A stretch of DNA of 64,000 bases, taken from assembly GCA_021850325.1 (NCBI GenBank), contig JAJZMF010000045.1, forward strand, positions 1 through 64,000. The letters are read 5' to 3'. Under the pieces are notes generated by a model that ran no database searches, was not told the DNA's origin, and saw nothing but the letters and a program-made list of their open reading frames with translations. A program made the position numbers and the translations under genes. This DNA comes from Actinomycetes bacterium (lineage in GTDB: Bacteria > Actinomycetota > Acidimicrobiia > Acidimicrobiales > Palsa-688). This document shows, piece by piece, positions 1 to 8,419 of the stretch; the first letter of the stretch is position 1; each line of letters starts with the position of its first letter.

Positions 1-528
1 TGTCGGGAGCGTGGCTCACCCGGCGGCTTCCGTTGTTCCTGGGGTGTGACACGCCAGTTGACACCAGCCTTGGTTGGCGCGACACTGTGCGTGCGCCGGC
101 AACGCTCCGGTCTCGGCCCCGCTCAGCCCCTGCCCAGCTGCCCAGTTCCCAGGTCGCCTCGCGTGTCGCAGGCGGACAAGCCCCCTGCCGACTTGAGCCC
201 CACGGGGTCGTGTCGCGCTCGGCAACCCCGCTTCAGAGCCGACCTCACCGGTTTGGGTTGGGATCAAGGACCGCGGTCTCGCAGTCGGGACTTCCGGCTT
301 TGATATGCGTAATTCGCCCACCCGCCGTTCTCGCTCGGCGTCGAGGATCAAGGACGTATGCGGGTGAGCGTCGAGCCACTCTGACCTTGCCCGCTACACA
401 GCTACGAGCGTGCTGGGCCGCTCGTGACGAACCAGAAGAGGCCCGGTGTGGTGCCAGGAGGGTTCTGTTCACTCCCCCCGGGGGATTGTGTTCACTCAAC
501 TGCCTGGATTGTGTTCACTCCTCGCCCG
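1..528. other. left-end non-coding region
   Basis: Short open frames occur on both strands, but none shows a recognisable domain, a convincing ribosome binding site or typical high-GC codon structure. The one ordered element is the 23-bp tandem repeat at 452-520. The rest could be the degraded flank of an element inserted next to the tRNA gene, but I see no integrase or transposase remnant that would prove it. Confidence 0.5.
452..520. repeat. three direct repeats with exact 23-bp period
   Basis: TGTTCACTC ends at 474, 497 and 520, giving two steps of exactly 23 bp. The second and third copies share the longer word GGATTGTGTTCACTC (483-497 and 506-520); the first has TTCTGTTCACTC. The array stops 9 bp before the tRNA-Gly gene, on the side of its 3' end. 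Possible roles are the end of an insertion sequence with repeated transposase sites, an array of protein-binding sites, or relic iterons. The sequence does not choose between them. Confidence 0.75.
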
Positions 529-599
529 AGCGAGCGACGGGAATCGAACCCGCGTTCTCAGCTTGGGAAGCTGATGTACTGCCTCTGTACGACGCTCGC
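529..599 (-). tRNA. tRNA-Gly (anticodon CCC)
   Basis: On the minus strand a 71-nt cloverleaf can be folded. The acceptor is GCGAGCG paired with CGCTCGC (7 of 7). The D stem is GTAC/GTAC. The anticodon stem is TCAGC/GCTGA with loop TTCCCAA, so the anticodon is CCC. The T arm is CGGG-TTCGATT-CCCG. The discriminator is U at 529 and no CCA is encoded. It decodes GGG glycine codons. It stands alone, with no other tRNA in the window. Confidence 0.93.
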
Positions 600-972
600 G
601 TGGTGATGCGGCAGGCATGCTACCAGACCACCTAGGGCGGCCTACCCCGCAGGCTCGGCAGAGATGCTCGCAGGGGCGTGGCCCTCGCCTTGCCGCGGTC
701 CAGCTGTTGGGACATGGCCCACATGGAGCAAGCCTGACCACCACCCCCCTGCCCCCGGTGCACGGACCACGAACGGGGACGCCGACGGCTCCCTGGCATG
801 ACGCGTTGGCAGGGGCCCGTCTACTCGATGGCGGCGACGGGCAAGCTGTTCGCAGATGGCTGCCGGGCGGCGGCCACCGTGGCCGTGCCCGGCCTCGACG
901 GGTTCTCCACGGTCTTCCCCTTCAGCAGCACGCAGGCGTGCGCTCGGAGGGGTACCGGGCATGTGCCGATGG
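600..972. other. non-coding gap
   Basis: Between the tRNA and the small coiled-coil gene I find no supportable gene. The open frames here lack start signals and recognisable sequence. The upstream promoter of the minus-strand tRNA should lie just above 599, but I cannot name a clear -35/-10 pair. Confidence 0.4.
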
Positions 973-1230
973 TCAGGTGTCCCGGGCGAGGATGTCCGCT
1001 GCCGCCCTCATCTGGCGGGCCAGGTGCTTGCGGGCCTCCGCCTTCGAGACCTGGCGCATCTCCTCCTTGGCGTCCTTGATGGCTGTCCTCAGCCCTTGGA
1101 TGGCCTCGTGGGCCTCGGTCGTTGCCGCCTTCACGGCCTCACGCTCGGCGGTGAGCTGGCCCAGCACCTGGACGAGCTCGTCGCGTGCGCGTTCGGCTCG
1201 GGTGAAGGTGTCCTCGAGGGGTTCGACCAT
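973..1230 (-). CDS. small coiled-coil protein, unknown function
   Basis: An 85-aa, highly charged, Ala/Glu/Lys-rich protein that is almost entirely predicted helix. Heptad-like spacing runs through 'LVQVLGQLTAEREAVKAATT' and continues towards the C-terminus, so a short coiled coil is likely. There is no cysteine, signal peptide or membrane segment. ATG at 1230 is preferred; an in-frame GTG at 1263 would add 11 residues, and neither has a strong ribosome binding site. It stands alone between the tRNA and the GGDEF-EAL gene and I do not recognise its family. Confidence 0.6.
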   Translation of the reverse strand: MVEPLEDTFTRAERARDELVQVLGQLTAEREAVKAATTEAHEAIQGLRTAIKDAKEEMRQVSKAEARKHLARQMRAAADILARDT

Positions 1231-1361
1231 GAGCCTCAGGCTACGCCCTGAGTGCCGGAGCACAGCACGAACGGGCGGAGGCCGCGCTCATGCAGGGTGC
1301 GACAGCAGCTTCGGGAGCCGACGTAGTGCCTCTGGACGGCACTGGCCAGGCCCTCTTCCCC

Positions 1362-4115
1362 CTAACCGGTCCCGCGCACCAGTCGTAGGCCTGTCGCCTC
1401 CGGCCTGGCCTGCTGGCGGGTCAGCCAGTCCCGCAGGTCCCCCACAGGCATGGGCCTCCCCAACAGGTAGCCCTGCACCCTGTCGATACCCAGCGCCCGG
1501 ACTGCTTCCAGCTGTTCGACCGTCTCCACCCCCTCGCTCAGTGCCTCCAAGCCCAGCTGGTGGGCGAGCTGGGTCATGACGCCCACCAGGGCCCCGTCCT
1601 TGGCGTCGCCCAGCTTCGCGACATAGCTGCGGTCCACCTTGACCGAGTTCACCGGCAGCATCCGGAGCTGTAGTGGAGAGGTGTAGCCGGTGCCGTAGTC
1701 GTCCACGGCCACGAGCACCCCCAGCCCGCGTACCTTGGCGAGCTCGTCGGCCATGAGCTCCACGTCGTCCAGGAGGACGGTCTCTGTGATCTCTACGGTG
1801 AGCAGGTCCGGGCGTACCGGCACCGCCGCCAGGAGCTGGCGCAGGTAGGCGTCGAGGCCGCCACGCAGCAGGTGCCGGCGCGACACGTTGACGGCGAGGT
1901 TCAGGCCGGCGAACAGAGGGTCGGCGGACCACTCGGCCAACTTGGCCACGGCCGTACGCTGCACCCACCGGTCGAGGTCGATGATCAGGTCACTGGCTTC
2001 GGCCACCGGTATGAACTGGTCCGGGTACGTCAAGCCGTGACCGGGCCGCTGCCAGCGCACCAGCGCCTCGAACCCGTAGACAGCGCCCTCCCTGCCAAGG
2101 ACGGGCTGGTAGTGCAGCTCCAAGCCGGCGCCGTCATGGGCCAGCGCAGAGCGGAGCTCGCTCTCGACTTCGTCGCGCGCCGCCATACGGGCCTGCAGGG
2201 ACGCGTCGTACATCTCCACCGCGTTGCCCCCACGGGCCTTCGCCTGGTAAAGCGCGATGTCGGCCCGGGTGAGCAGTTGGAGCGGAGCGGTGTCACCATT
2301 GCCCGCCAACGCCACGCCCACGGAGGCGCCCAGGCTGAACTGCTTGCCCTCCCACTCGAAGGGCTCCACAAGTGCGGTGATGAGCCGCCTGGCCAGCGCC
2401 TCGGCGGCGGCCGGGCCACTGACACGTTCCGAGACCACCACGAACTCGTCCCCGCCGATCCTCGCCAGGGTGTCGGCCTGCCCTACGGCTCCGGCCAGGC
2501 GTTCGCCGACCTGGCGCAGCACGGCGTCGCCCGCCTGATGCCCGTGGAGGTCGTTTGCCTGCTTGAAGTTGTCCAGGTCGAGGTAGAGCACCGCCGTCAG
2601 TTCCCCGTCACGGCGGGCGCGGGACATGGCCAGGGCCAATGACCCCACCAGGGCAGCGCGGTTGTGGAGGTTGGTGAGCGAGTCGTGCGTCACCTGGTAC
2701 GCAAGCCGTTGCTGCAGCGAATGGCGGTCCCTTATGGAGGCCTGCAGGACGCGCACGGAGTCCTCGAGCGAGGCCCCTATGTTGCCTGGCAGCACGCTCG
2801 TCAGGACCTGGTTGTCGAAATCGCAATCGGCAAGCGCCCTCGCCTTGGCCTCCAAGAGGCGCAGGGTGCCGAGCAGCGAGTTGAACGCTGTTGCCACCCA
2901 AGCCGTCTCGGCCAGCCCCCCGCCTGGGAGCTCGTCGGTCCCCAGGTCCCCGTCCACGACAGCCTGGGCCGCCCGGGCCAGGCGCCGCAGGGGACGGGAT
3001 ATGGAGCGGGCGACAGCGAAGGCCAGGGCCAGGGTCACCAAGGCCCCCAGGCTCACCAGGCCCAGCCACAGCTCGTAGGACCTCTGGCTCGACGACACCA
3101 GGGCGGACGCCTCGCGTGCCACGGACTGCGCGCTCAGGCTCAGTACCTTTGCCACCAGGCTCCGCTGGGTCGGGGCACCCTCGACAGCGGCGACCATCAC
3201 GGCCAGGTTGACCGTTCCCGGCCCGGAGCGCAGTTGGTCGCCTGCAATGGGGAGGCGCTCACCCGCGATGGCGCCGAGCATGAGCTGGCGCCAGGCGCGT
3301 GTTGCCGGGTCGTCCTGCCAGGCCGCCAGAGCTTGGACCACCTGAGGGTCGCCGGTAGCGAGGACCTGGGACGTCGCCTCCTGCTCGAGCGCCATGTCCT
3401 GGGCCAGGCGGAGCCCGCTCTGGCGACGCTCTGCCGGGGCGCCGACGAGGGCCGGGACGTTGTCAGCCACCTCCCGGGCGGCCACCACGGCCGCCTGGTT
3501 GGCCCAGGTGAGCGCGTCCAACGCGTCGACCAGGGTGAGGCTGGCCGAACCTCTGAGCAGGTCCAGCCTCAGCCGGAGCGCATTGGCGGACGCCTGCACG
3601 CCGAGGGCACGTGCCGCTCCCAGGTACGGGGTGCCGAAGCTCACAGCGGCCGAGGGCCTCGCCCCCTCGCCCAGGCGCCTCCCGGCCGCCAAGAGGGCGG
3701 TCACCTGCCTGCGCAGCCCGGCTGGGAGCCGGCCGACGGCGGCGTCGGTGCGCGAGCGGGCCCTGGTGATGCCCTGCTCCAGGTGCGCACCCATGAGGCG
3801 GTCCACGAAGGCGAGAGCGAACCCGGAACGCTCCGCGTAGTAGGCCATGTCCGCCTCTGCCATCTCCTCCTGTACGGCGGCGAGAGCGTTGTCGACGGCG
3901 ACCAGGGCAGGCACCTCGGCACTGGCTGCCTGCGCCTGGACGGCTCGCCTGTGCGCCATCAAGGCGGCGGGAGCACCGATGGCCCCGAGCGCCACCAGTG
4001 GCAGGAGGACGAGCACGATCAGACGCCTCGTCAGGCCACCGTGCCAGCTCCACCGGGAGGGCGCGCCGCTACGAGTAGGAGGCCCCGACGCCGCGTGCCG
4101 CCCGTCGGTGCCCAC
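1362..4115 (-). CDS. membrane GGDEF-EAL cyclic-di-GMP signalling protein
   Basis: A 917-aa protein with an N-terminal membrane helix (about 31-52), an external sensor region of about 290 residues, a second helix (about 350-371) and a HAMP-like linker. The GGDEF domain has the intact motif RIGGDEF at 552-558; no RxxD inhibitory site is visible just before it. The EAL domain has FEALVRW at 672-678, EITE near 775, DDYGTGY at 805-811 and VKVDRS near 825, so the metal and catalytic residues look complete. It could therefore make or degrade c-di-GMP. It is probably the last gene of an operon with cheR and the receiver gene upstream (94-bp gap). Start is GTG at 4115 with a weak ribosome binding site. 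Confidence 0.93.
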   Translation of the reverse strand: MGTDGRHAASGPPTRSGAPSRWSWHGGLTRRLIVLVLLPLVALGAIGAPAALMAHRRAVQAQAASAEVPALVAVDNALAAVQEEMAEADMAYYAERSGFALAFVDRLMGAHLEQGITRARSRTDAAVGRLPAGLRRQVTALLAAGRRLGEGARPSAAVSFGTPYLGAARALGVQASANALRLRLDLLRGSASLTLVDALDALTWANQAAVVAAREVADNVPALVGAPAERRQSGLRLAQDMALEQEATSQVLATGDPQVVQALAAWQDDPATRAWRQLMLGAIAGERLPIAGDQLRSGPGTVNLAVMVAAVEGAPTQRSLVAKVLSLSAQSVAREASALVSSSQRSYELWLGLVSLGALVTLALAFAVARSISRPLRRLARAAQAVVDGDLGTDELPGGGLAETAWVATAFNSLLGTLRLLEAKARALADCDFDNQVLTSVLPGNIGASLEDSVRVLQASIRDRHSLQQRLAYQVTHDSLTNLHNRAALVGSLALAMSRARRDGELTAVLYLDLDNFKQANDLHGHQAGDAVLRQVGERLAGAVGQADTLARIGGDEFVVVSERVSGPAAAEALARRLITALVEPFEWEGKQFSLGASVGVALAGNGDTAPLQLLTRADIALYQAKARGGNAVEMYDASLQARMAARDEVESELRSALAHDGAGLELHYQPVLGREGAVYGFEALVRWQRPGHGLTYPDQFIPVAEASDLIIDLDRWVQRTAVAKLAEWSADPLFAGLNLAVNVSRRHLLRGGLDAYLRQLLAAVPVRPDLLTVEITETVLLDDVELMADELAKVRGLGVLVAVDDYGTGYTSPLQLRMLPVNSVKVDRSYVAKLGDAKDGALVGVMTQLAHQLGLEALSEGVETVEQLEAVRALGIDRVQGYLLGRPMPVGDLRDWLTRQQARPEATGLRLVRGTG

Positions 4116-4209
4116 AGCTGATCAATCGGACGAAAGCAGACAACTATGAGGGGCAAGCGGGAGGCTCGGCATGCTCGGCAGAGTAGACGACCGGGAGGTC
4201 GGGCCGGCC

Positions 4210-5037
4210 TCAGGCCCTCCGCACCTTGTAGACGACGGTGCCCTCGGTCGTGGCCGGCACCAACTGGGGGCACAGGCCGTTCGGGCTCTCGGCCGTGCCC
4301 AGGAGCACGTAACCGCCCGGGGCCAACTGTTTGACCGCTCGGCACAGGACCTCGGTCTTCACCTTCATGTCGAAGTAGATGAGCACGTTGCGCAGGAGGA
4401 CCACGTCGAACGGGGCCATGGGAGGCCAGGGCCCGGCCAGGTTGATCCGGCTGAAGCTCACGCGGTCCCGCAGGGACTGCTTGACCCTCCAGTGCGCCCC
4501 CTGCTTGTCGAAGAAGCGTACGAGCATGCTGGCCGGCAGGCCGCGGTTGACCTCCAGGGTGCTGTACAAGCCCTCGGAAGCACGCTGCACCATCTCGGTG
4601 TTCAGGTCGGTGCCCACCAGCTCGACCTTCCAACCAGCCCGCAGCTGTGGGAACTTGTCCTCCAGCAGCATGGCCACGCTGTACAGCTCCTGGCCGGCCG
4701 AGCTGGCCGCGCTCCAGACCCGCAACCGACGGGTCGTCGCGTTCTGCCGCAACAGCTCAGGGAACACCTGACGTTCGAGAGCCTGGAAGGGCCGGGAGTC
4801 GCGGAACCACGACGTCTCGTTCGTTGTCAGCGCCTCGACGACCCGTTGCTCGAGGGACGGGTCCTTCCTGCTGCGGACCTGGTCGACCACCTCGTTGACG
4901 TCGCTGGCACCGAGGTCCCTGGCCAGGGGCGCCAACCGGGCATCGACCAGGTAGGCCTTCTCCGCGCTCAGCACGATGGCGGACCGCTCCATCACGAGCT
5001 GCTGGACGTACTGAAAACGTTCCGGCGCTACGGTCAC
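4210..5037 (-). CDS. cheR: CheR-type chemoreceptor/protein-glutamate methyltransferase
   Basis: A 275-aa protein with the full CheR layout: an N-terminal helical domain, then a SAM-dependent methyltransferase. Family landmarks are TTNETSWFRD near residue 71, the SAM-binding stretch RVWSAASSAGQELYSVAM (the usual CSTGEEPY is relaxed to SSAGQELY) and DVVLLRNVLIYFD. It would methylate glutamates on a chemoreceptor or related sensor, but no receptor, CheA, CheW or CheB is present in the window. GTG at 5037 has a good ribosome binding site (GGAGGG). It lies 30 bp downstream of the receiver gene and 94 bp upstream of the GGDEF-EAL gene. Confidence 0.93.
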   Translation of the reverse strand: MTVAPERFQYVQQLVMERSAIVLSAEKAYLVDARLAPLARDLGASDVNEVVDQVRSRKDPSLEQRVVEALTTNETSWFRDSRPFQALERQVFPELLRQNATTRRLRVWSAASSAGQELYSVAMLLEDKFPQLRAGWKVELVGTDLNTEMVQRASEGLYSTLEVNRGLPASMLVRFFDKQGAHWRVKQSLRDRVSFSRINLAGPWPPMAPFDVVLLRNVLIYFDMKVKTEVLCRAVKQLAPGGYVLLGTAESPNGLCPQLVPATTEGTVVYKVRRA

Positions 5038-5067
5038 TCCAACCCTCCGTCAGCCATGCCAGCGATC

Positions 5068-5922
5068 TCACACATTCAGGAAGCCGGCTCTCCCTGAGGG
5101 GTAGCCGGGCACCCGGACTTCCACGGGGGAACGCCACCAACCAGGTTCGGCCGCCCAAACCTGAGCGTGCTCGGAAAGGCGGGCGTACACCTGCATTTCC
5201 TCCAAGAGCCAGCGCTGTTCTCCACCGGGCACGGCCTTGGACAGGACGTTGACCACCTCGTACACGTTCTGCTGCATCGCCTCGGGCAGAGCGCCCTCGG
5301 CCACCATGTCCTCGACCGCTCCTGCCGGGACGCGCGAAAGGGCTGCCCCCAGTGCGGCCGCGATGTCGATCTCGGCGACGAAGAGCGCCCTCTCGGGCTC
5401 CCCGTTGCCCCGGTAGCGTGCCACCACGCCCGCTTTTTGCGCCCTGGGCGGCTCCGCCGGCGAGGTCGAGACCTGGCAGCCCAACAACCCTGACAGCACC
5501 GAGGCCACCGTTCCCTCACCGCTGGAAACAGCCGCGCCGAGGCCGTCCGCTTGGCGGTGCCCACCGAGCGCCAGTTCCACCTGTTCCGCCAACGAGTTCC
5601 CCGAGAAGGGCTTGGTCACGACGAAGTCGGCGCCGGCGTCCAACGCGTCGCGGTGCATGACCGGGGTGGACTCCGAGGTGACAAAGCCGAAGGGCACGTT
5701 GTTCCCGTCCCCCCGCAGGGCCTGGAGGAGGTTCATGCCCGACATCTCGGGCATGTTCCAGTCGGAGAGCACGAGGTCGACCCCGCCTTCCCGGACCTTC
5801 TCCAGGGCCGCCCGGCCGTTCTCGGCCTCCATGACGTCACGCGTCTCGTACCCGGCCTTGCGCAGCTCACGCATAACGATCATCCGCATCGCCCTGCTGT
5901 CGTCCACGACCAGGATCGCCAT
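5068..5922 (-). CDS. CheY-like receiver with C-terminal chemotaxis-phosphatase-like domain
   Basis: A 284-aa protein. Residues 1-120 form a clear receiver: VVDDSRAMR at the start, LVLSDWNMPEMSG with the phospho-acceptor Asp, the conserved Thr/Ser in VTSES, and VTKPFS with the Lys. The C-terminal 150 residues, with EIDIAAALGAALSRVP and 'EAMQQNVYEVVNVLSKAV', resemble the CheC/CheX/FliY group (the ExxxNxxxN-like pattern appears as E..QQNVYEVVN), which dephosphorylates CheY. The protein may thus carry its own phosphatase. ATG at 5922 is chosen over an upstream in-frame start because AAGGAG lies 8 bp before it. It is the first gene of the signalling operon. Confidence 0.85.
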   Translation of the reverse strand: MAILVVDDSRAMRMIVMRELRKAGYETRDVMEAENGRAALEKVREGGVDLVLSDWNMPEMSGMNLLQALRGDGNNVPFGFVTSESTPVMHRDALDAGADFVVTKPFSGNSLAEQVELALGGHRQADGLGAAVSSGEGTVASVLSGLLGCQVSTSPAEPPRAQKAGVVARYRGNGEPERALFVAEIDIAAALGAALSRVPAGAVEDMVAEGALPEAMQQNVYEVVNVLSKAVPGGEQRWLLEEMQVYARLSEHAQVWAAEPGWWRSPVEVRVPGYPSGRAGFLNV

Positions 5923-6320
5923 CAGCCGCACTCCTTCTTGCACCGCCGGGGCACCGCTCCCGTCGAGGCGGCCCGTGTCTCTCCTTCGGCAGCCACGCCA
6001 GGGGGATTAGGTACTGCCCCCATGCGGGGCCCGGGTACGCGCAAGTCGGCACACAGCGCACCCGGAGCGGCCGGCGGGCACGGCCCGGGTGGCCCCGGGA
6101 GCCCCCCTGCCCGGGGGAGCCCCGGCCCAGGTCGGCAACGGCCCAAAAAGAAGCGCTAAAGGGGGCTGGGGGTGGGCACAAATCAGGGCCGGCCGCCTCG
6201 GGCAAATGAGGCTCTTGGCCCACTTGGCAACCACCCTCACTACGACTAATGTCACATTCGGAGCGGGAACCCGCCGCCTGCTCCGCAGAGCGGACACGAG
6301 ATCCGCCGCTCGGTCTGCTC

Positions 6321-6352
6321 CGCCAGTGGCGCCCTCCGGGGCGCCACTGGCG
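6321..6352. other. 14-bp perfect inverted repeat with 4-nt loop
   Basis: CGCCAGTGGCGCCC (6321-6334) pairs perfectly with 6339-6352 around the loop TCCG. There is no T-tract, so it is not a classical intrinsic terminator. It lies about 20 bp upstream of the FliA-like promoter and could be an operator, a cruciform, or the end of a leader RNA of either divergent transcript. Confidence 0.75.
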
Positions 6353-6372
6353 TCCTGACCCGGACGGCGCGC

Positions 6373-6400
6373 TACACATCCGCTCGTTGCGCGCCGATAA
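6373..6400 (+). promoter_or_regulatory. FliA (sigma-28)-like promoter
   Basis: TACA (6373-6376), 16 bp, then GCCGATAA (6393-6400). The -10 half equals the flagellar sigma-28 consensus GCCGATAA; the -35 half is one base from TAAA and the spacer is one longer than the usual 15. It would start transcription about 100 nt before the SpoIIE phosphatase gene. This fits a motility-linked regulon together with the chemotaxis-like genes on the other side, but the sigma factor itself is not in the window. Confidence 0.4.
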
Positions 6401-6506
6401 AGACTCTGGTGCCGCACGCGGTCCTGTCATGGGAGAGGCGTCCCCTTCTGCTCGGGCACGTCTCCCTGCACTACCTGCAACCGAACACTGAGGAGCATCG
6501 CCGCTG

Positions 6507-7946
6507 ATGCCGACGACCACGCTGGGCGGCGCCGGCTCATCGGCCGTAGCTAACGCCGAGGAAGGGGAGGTCCCAGGCACGGCACCCGCCGACCCCAGAC
6601 CAGGCAGCGAGGGCTCGCTGGCCAGGCTGTGGGCCGAACGCGACCAGTTGCAGCTGGAGATGGCCCAGCTACGGGCCGAGGTGGCCCGGCTGGAGGGCGC
6701 CATCGAGCGGATGGGCTCGCTGGCCTCGGCCACCGATGCCCAGCAACTGGTGCTCGGGCTCACCGAGCTGGCCCGGGTGACGACGCGGGCACCGGTGGCC
6801 ATGTTCGTGCCCGCCGAGCCGGCGGGCACAGCCGGGGCCTCGCTGTCCTACGACCCCGGCTACCTGGCCGAGGAGCCGGAGCCAGCACGTGTGCCCCTCC
6901 TGGCTGGTGCCCTGTGGCGGGTCACCCCGCTGCGCCTGGACGACGTCACCGAGTGGGACAGCGACCGGGCGTTCTACGGGCGCCTCGCCGACGGCCGACC
7001 GCTGCGCAGCTGGGTCGGCGCCCCCGTGCGCTCGCGCTACGGGGACGCCTTGGGCGTCCTGTTCATCGCCCACCCCGAGCCGGCGGCGTTCAGTCAACGG
7101 GAGGAGGACATGGCGCAGTCCCTGGCGGAGCACCTGGGGGGCACGCTGGACAACCTCTCCCTGTTCCAGGAGAGGGCACGGGTGGCCGGGGCGCTCCAGC
7201 AGACCCTTCTGCCGCCCGTCCTGCCCGACGTGCCCGGCCTGGAGATCGCTGCCCGTTACCGCCCGGCGAAGGCACTGGCCCAGGTGGGCGGGGACTTCTA
7301 CGACCTGTTCGAGGTGCGGCCCGGGGTGTGGGCGCTCCTGCTCGGCGACGTGTGCGGGATCGGCCCCGAGGCAGCAGCCCTGACCGGCGTCGCCCGCTAT
7401 GCGACCCGGGCCATCGCCACCCAGGAGAGCTCCCCTGGCCGGGTGCTCCTCCAGCTCAACGACACTCTCTTCCGCTTCGACCTCCAGGACAGGTTCTGCA
7501 CGGCCATCTACGCCGAACTGCGGCCCGAAGCCGGGAAGATCCATGTGAGGATGGCCAATGGTGGCCATCCGTACCCCTTCCTCCTCCGAGCGGACGGGCA
7601 GCTGCACGAGGTCGTCACCCACGGCACCCTGCTGGGCCTGGTACCGGAGATAAGTGTCGAAGAGCAGGAGGTCGTGCTCGGCCCGGGCGACATAATGGTC
7701 GCCTATACCGATGGCATCGTCGAGGCCCGTGACCCTGACGGCAACATGTTCGCCTCCGAGGGCGTCGCTGCCGTGCTCCCCCGGTGCGCCGGCGGGCACG
7801 CGGCCTCTGTCGCCCGGCGCATCGAGCTCGCGGTCCTGGAGCACCAGGCCGGGGGGACACCCGACGACATGGCGATCATCGTCCTGCAGAACACCAGCGA
7901 GGAGCACCAGCGGGCCAGGCCCAGGCGGCGGCACCGGGGGGCCTGA
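6507..7946 (+). CDS. GAF-SpoIIE (PP2C-type) serine phosphatase
   Basis: A 479-aa cytosolic protein. A disordered N-terminus is followed by a coiled coil ('LWAERDQLQLEMAQLRAEVA', about 32-70), a GAF domain (about 75-215) and a SpoIIE/RsbU-type PPM phosphatase (about 235-470). Metal-binding aspartates are visible in VGGDFYDLF, LLLGDVCGIGPEAAALT and PDDMAIIVL. Such proteins usually dephosphorylate an anti-sigma-factor antagonist and so release a sigma factor; no STAS antagonist or RsbW kinase is encoded nearby. The ATG at 6507 has GAGGAG upstream. Expression may depend on the FliA-like promoter. Confidence 0.93.
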   Translation: MPTTTLGGAGSSAVANAEEGEVPGTAPADPRPGSEGSLARLWAERDQLQLEMAQLRAEVARLEGAIERMGSLASATDAQQLVLGLTELARVTTRAPVAMFVPAEPAGTAGASLSYDPGYLAEEPEPARVPLLAGALWRVTPLRLDDVTEWDSDRAFYGRLADGRPLRSWVGAPVRSRYGDALGVLFIAHPEPAAFSQREEDMAQSLAEHLGGTLDNLSLFQERARVAGALQQTLLPPVLPDVPGLEIAARYRPAKALAQVGGDFYDLFEVRPGVWALLLGDVCGIGPEAAALTGVARYATRAIATQESSPGRVLLQLNDTLFRFDLQDRFCTAIYAELRPEAGKIHVRMANGGHPYPFLLRADGQLHEVVTHGTLLGLVPEISVEEQEVVLGPGDIMVAYTDGIVEARDPDGNMFASEGVAAVLPRCAGGHAASVARRIELAVLEHQAGGTPDDMAIIVLQNTSEEHQRARPRRRHRGA

Positions 7947-7957
7947 GGACCGGGCCG

Positions 7958-8419
7958 GTGCCTGAGCCCTGGCGCCAGCCCTTCGCCTCCAGCGAAGCGG
8001 TGCAAAGGCGCATGAGCGCCCAACGCCGGGAGGGAACGAGGCCCGAGCTGGCCCTCCGCCGCGAGCTCCACGGCATGGGCTTGCGTTACCGGCTGCACCT
8101 GCCGCCCCTGGCAGGCCTGCGGCGCCGGGCCGACGTGGTCTTCGTCCGGGCCAGGGTGGCCGTGTTCGTAGACGGCTGCTTCTGGCACGGCTGCCCCGAG
8201 CACGGCCGGCGCCACTACGGGGTCAACGGCTGGTACTGGCCGGACAAGATCGGCCGCAACCAGGACCGGGACAGGGACACGGCATCCCGCCTCCAGGAGG
8301 CGGGATGGGCCGTGGTCAGGATCTGGGAGCACGACCTGGGCACGCCGGGCAGCGCCCGCAGTGCCGCCGAGGCCGTGAGGGACCTCGTGCTCAGGAGGGT
8401 GGGCCGCTCGCCAGGGTGA
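7958..8419 (+). CDS. vsr: very short patch repair endonuclease Vsr
   Basis: A 153-aa protein covering the whole Vsr fold. It has the DNA-binding start (SAQRREGTRPELALR), the catalytic core ADVVFVRARVAVFVDGCFWHGC with the key Asp and His, NGWYWPDKIGRNQDRD, and the closing GWAVVRIWEHDL. Vsr nicks 5' of T:G mismatches made by deamination of 5-methylcytosine. No Dcm-type methylase is present in the window. GTG at 7958 has GAGGA at the right distance and follows the phosphatase stop by 11 bp, so the two may be co-transcribed. Its 3' end overlaps the convergent protease gene by 29 bp. Confidence 0.92.
   Translation: MPEPWRQPFASSEAVQRRMSAQRREGTRPELALRRELHGMGLRYRLHLPPLAGLRRRADVVFVRARVAVFVDGCFWHGCPEHGRRHYGVNGWYWPDKIGRNQDRDRDTASRLQEAGWAVVRIWEHDLGTPGSARSAAEAVRDLVLRRVGRSPG

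Larger units (their letters stand above)
5923..6506. other. 584-bp divergent intergenic region
   Basis: Separates the minus-strand chemotaxis-like operon from the plus-strand SpoIIE phosphatase gene, so it must hold both promoters. It contains a strong hairpin (6321-6352) and a FliA-like promoter (6373-6400). It is less GC-rich in parts than the genes around it. Open frames here have no recognisable product. I looked for c-di-GMP riboswitch consensus elements and did not find them. Confidence 0.5.

Noticed and set aside
452-520. CRISPR array
   Set aside because: The period is 23 bp with no constant repeat plus variable spacer, only three copies, and no cas genes.
529-599. tRNA-Gly as the attachment site of an integrated element
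   Set aside because: I found no second copy of the tRNA 3' end and no integrase in the window.
798-1079. Short plus-strand open frame overlapping the coiled-coil gene
   Set aside because: Second half is low-complexity Pro/Ser/Gly typical of shadow frames; no ribosome binding site or family.
5923-6506. c-di-GMP riboswitch before the GGDEF-linked genes
   Set aside because: The words needed for the GEMM-I fold are not present in order on either strand.
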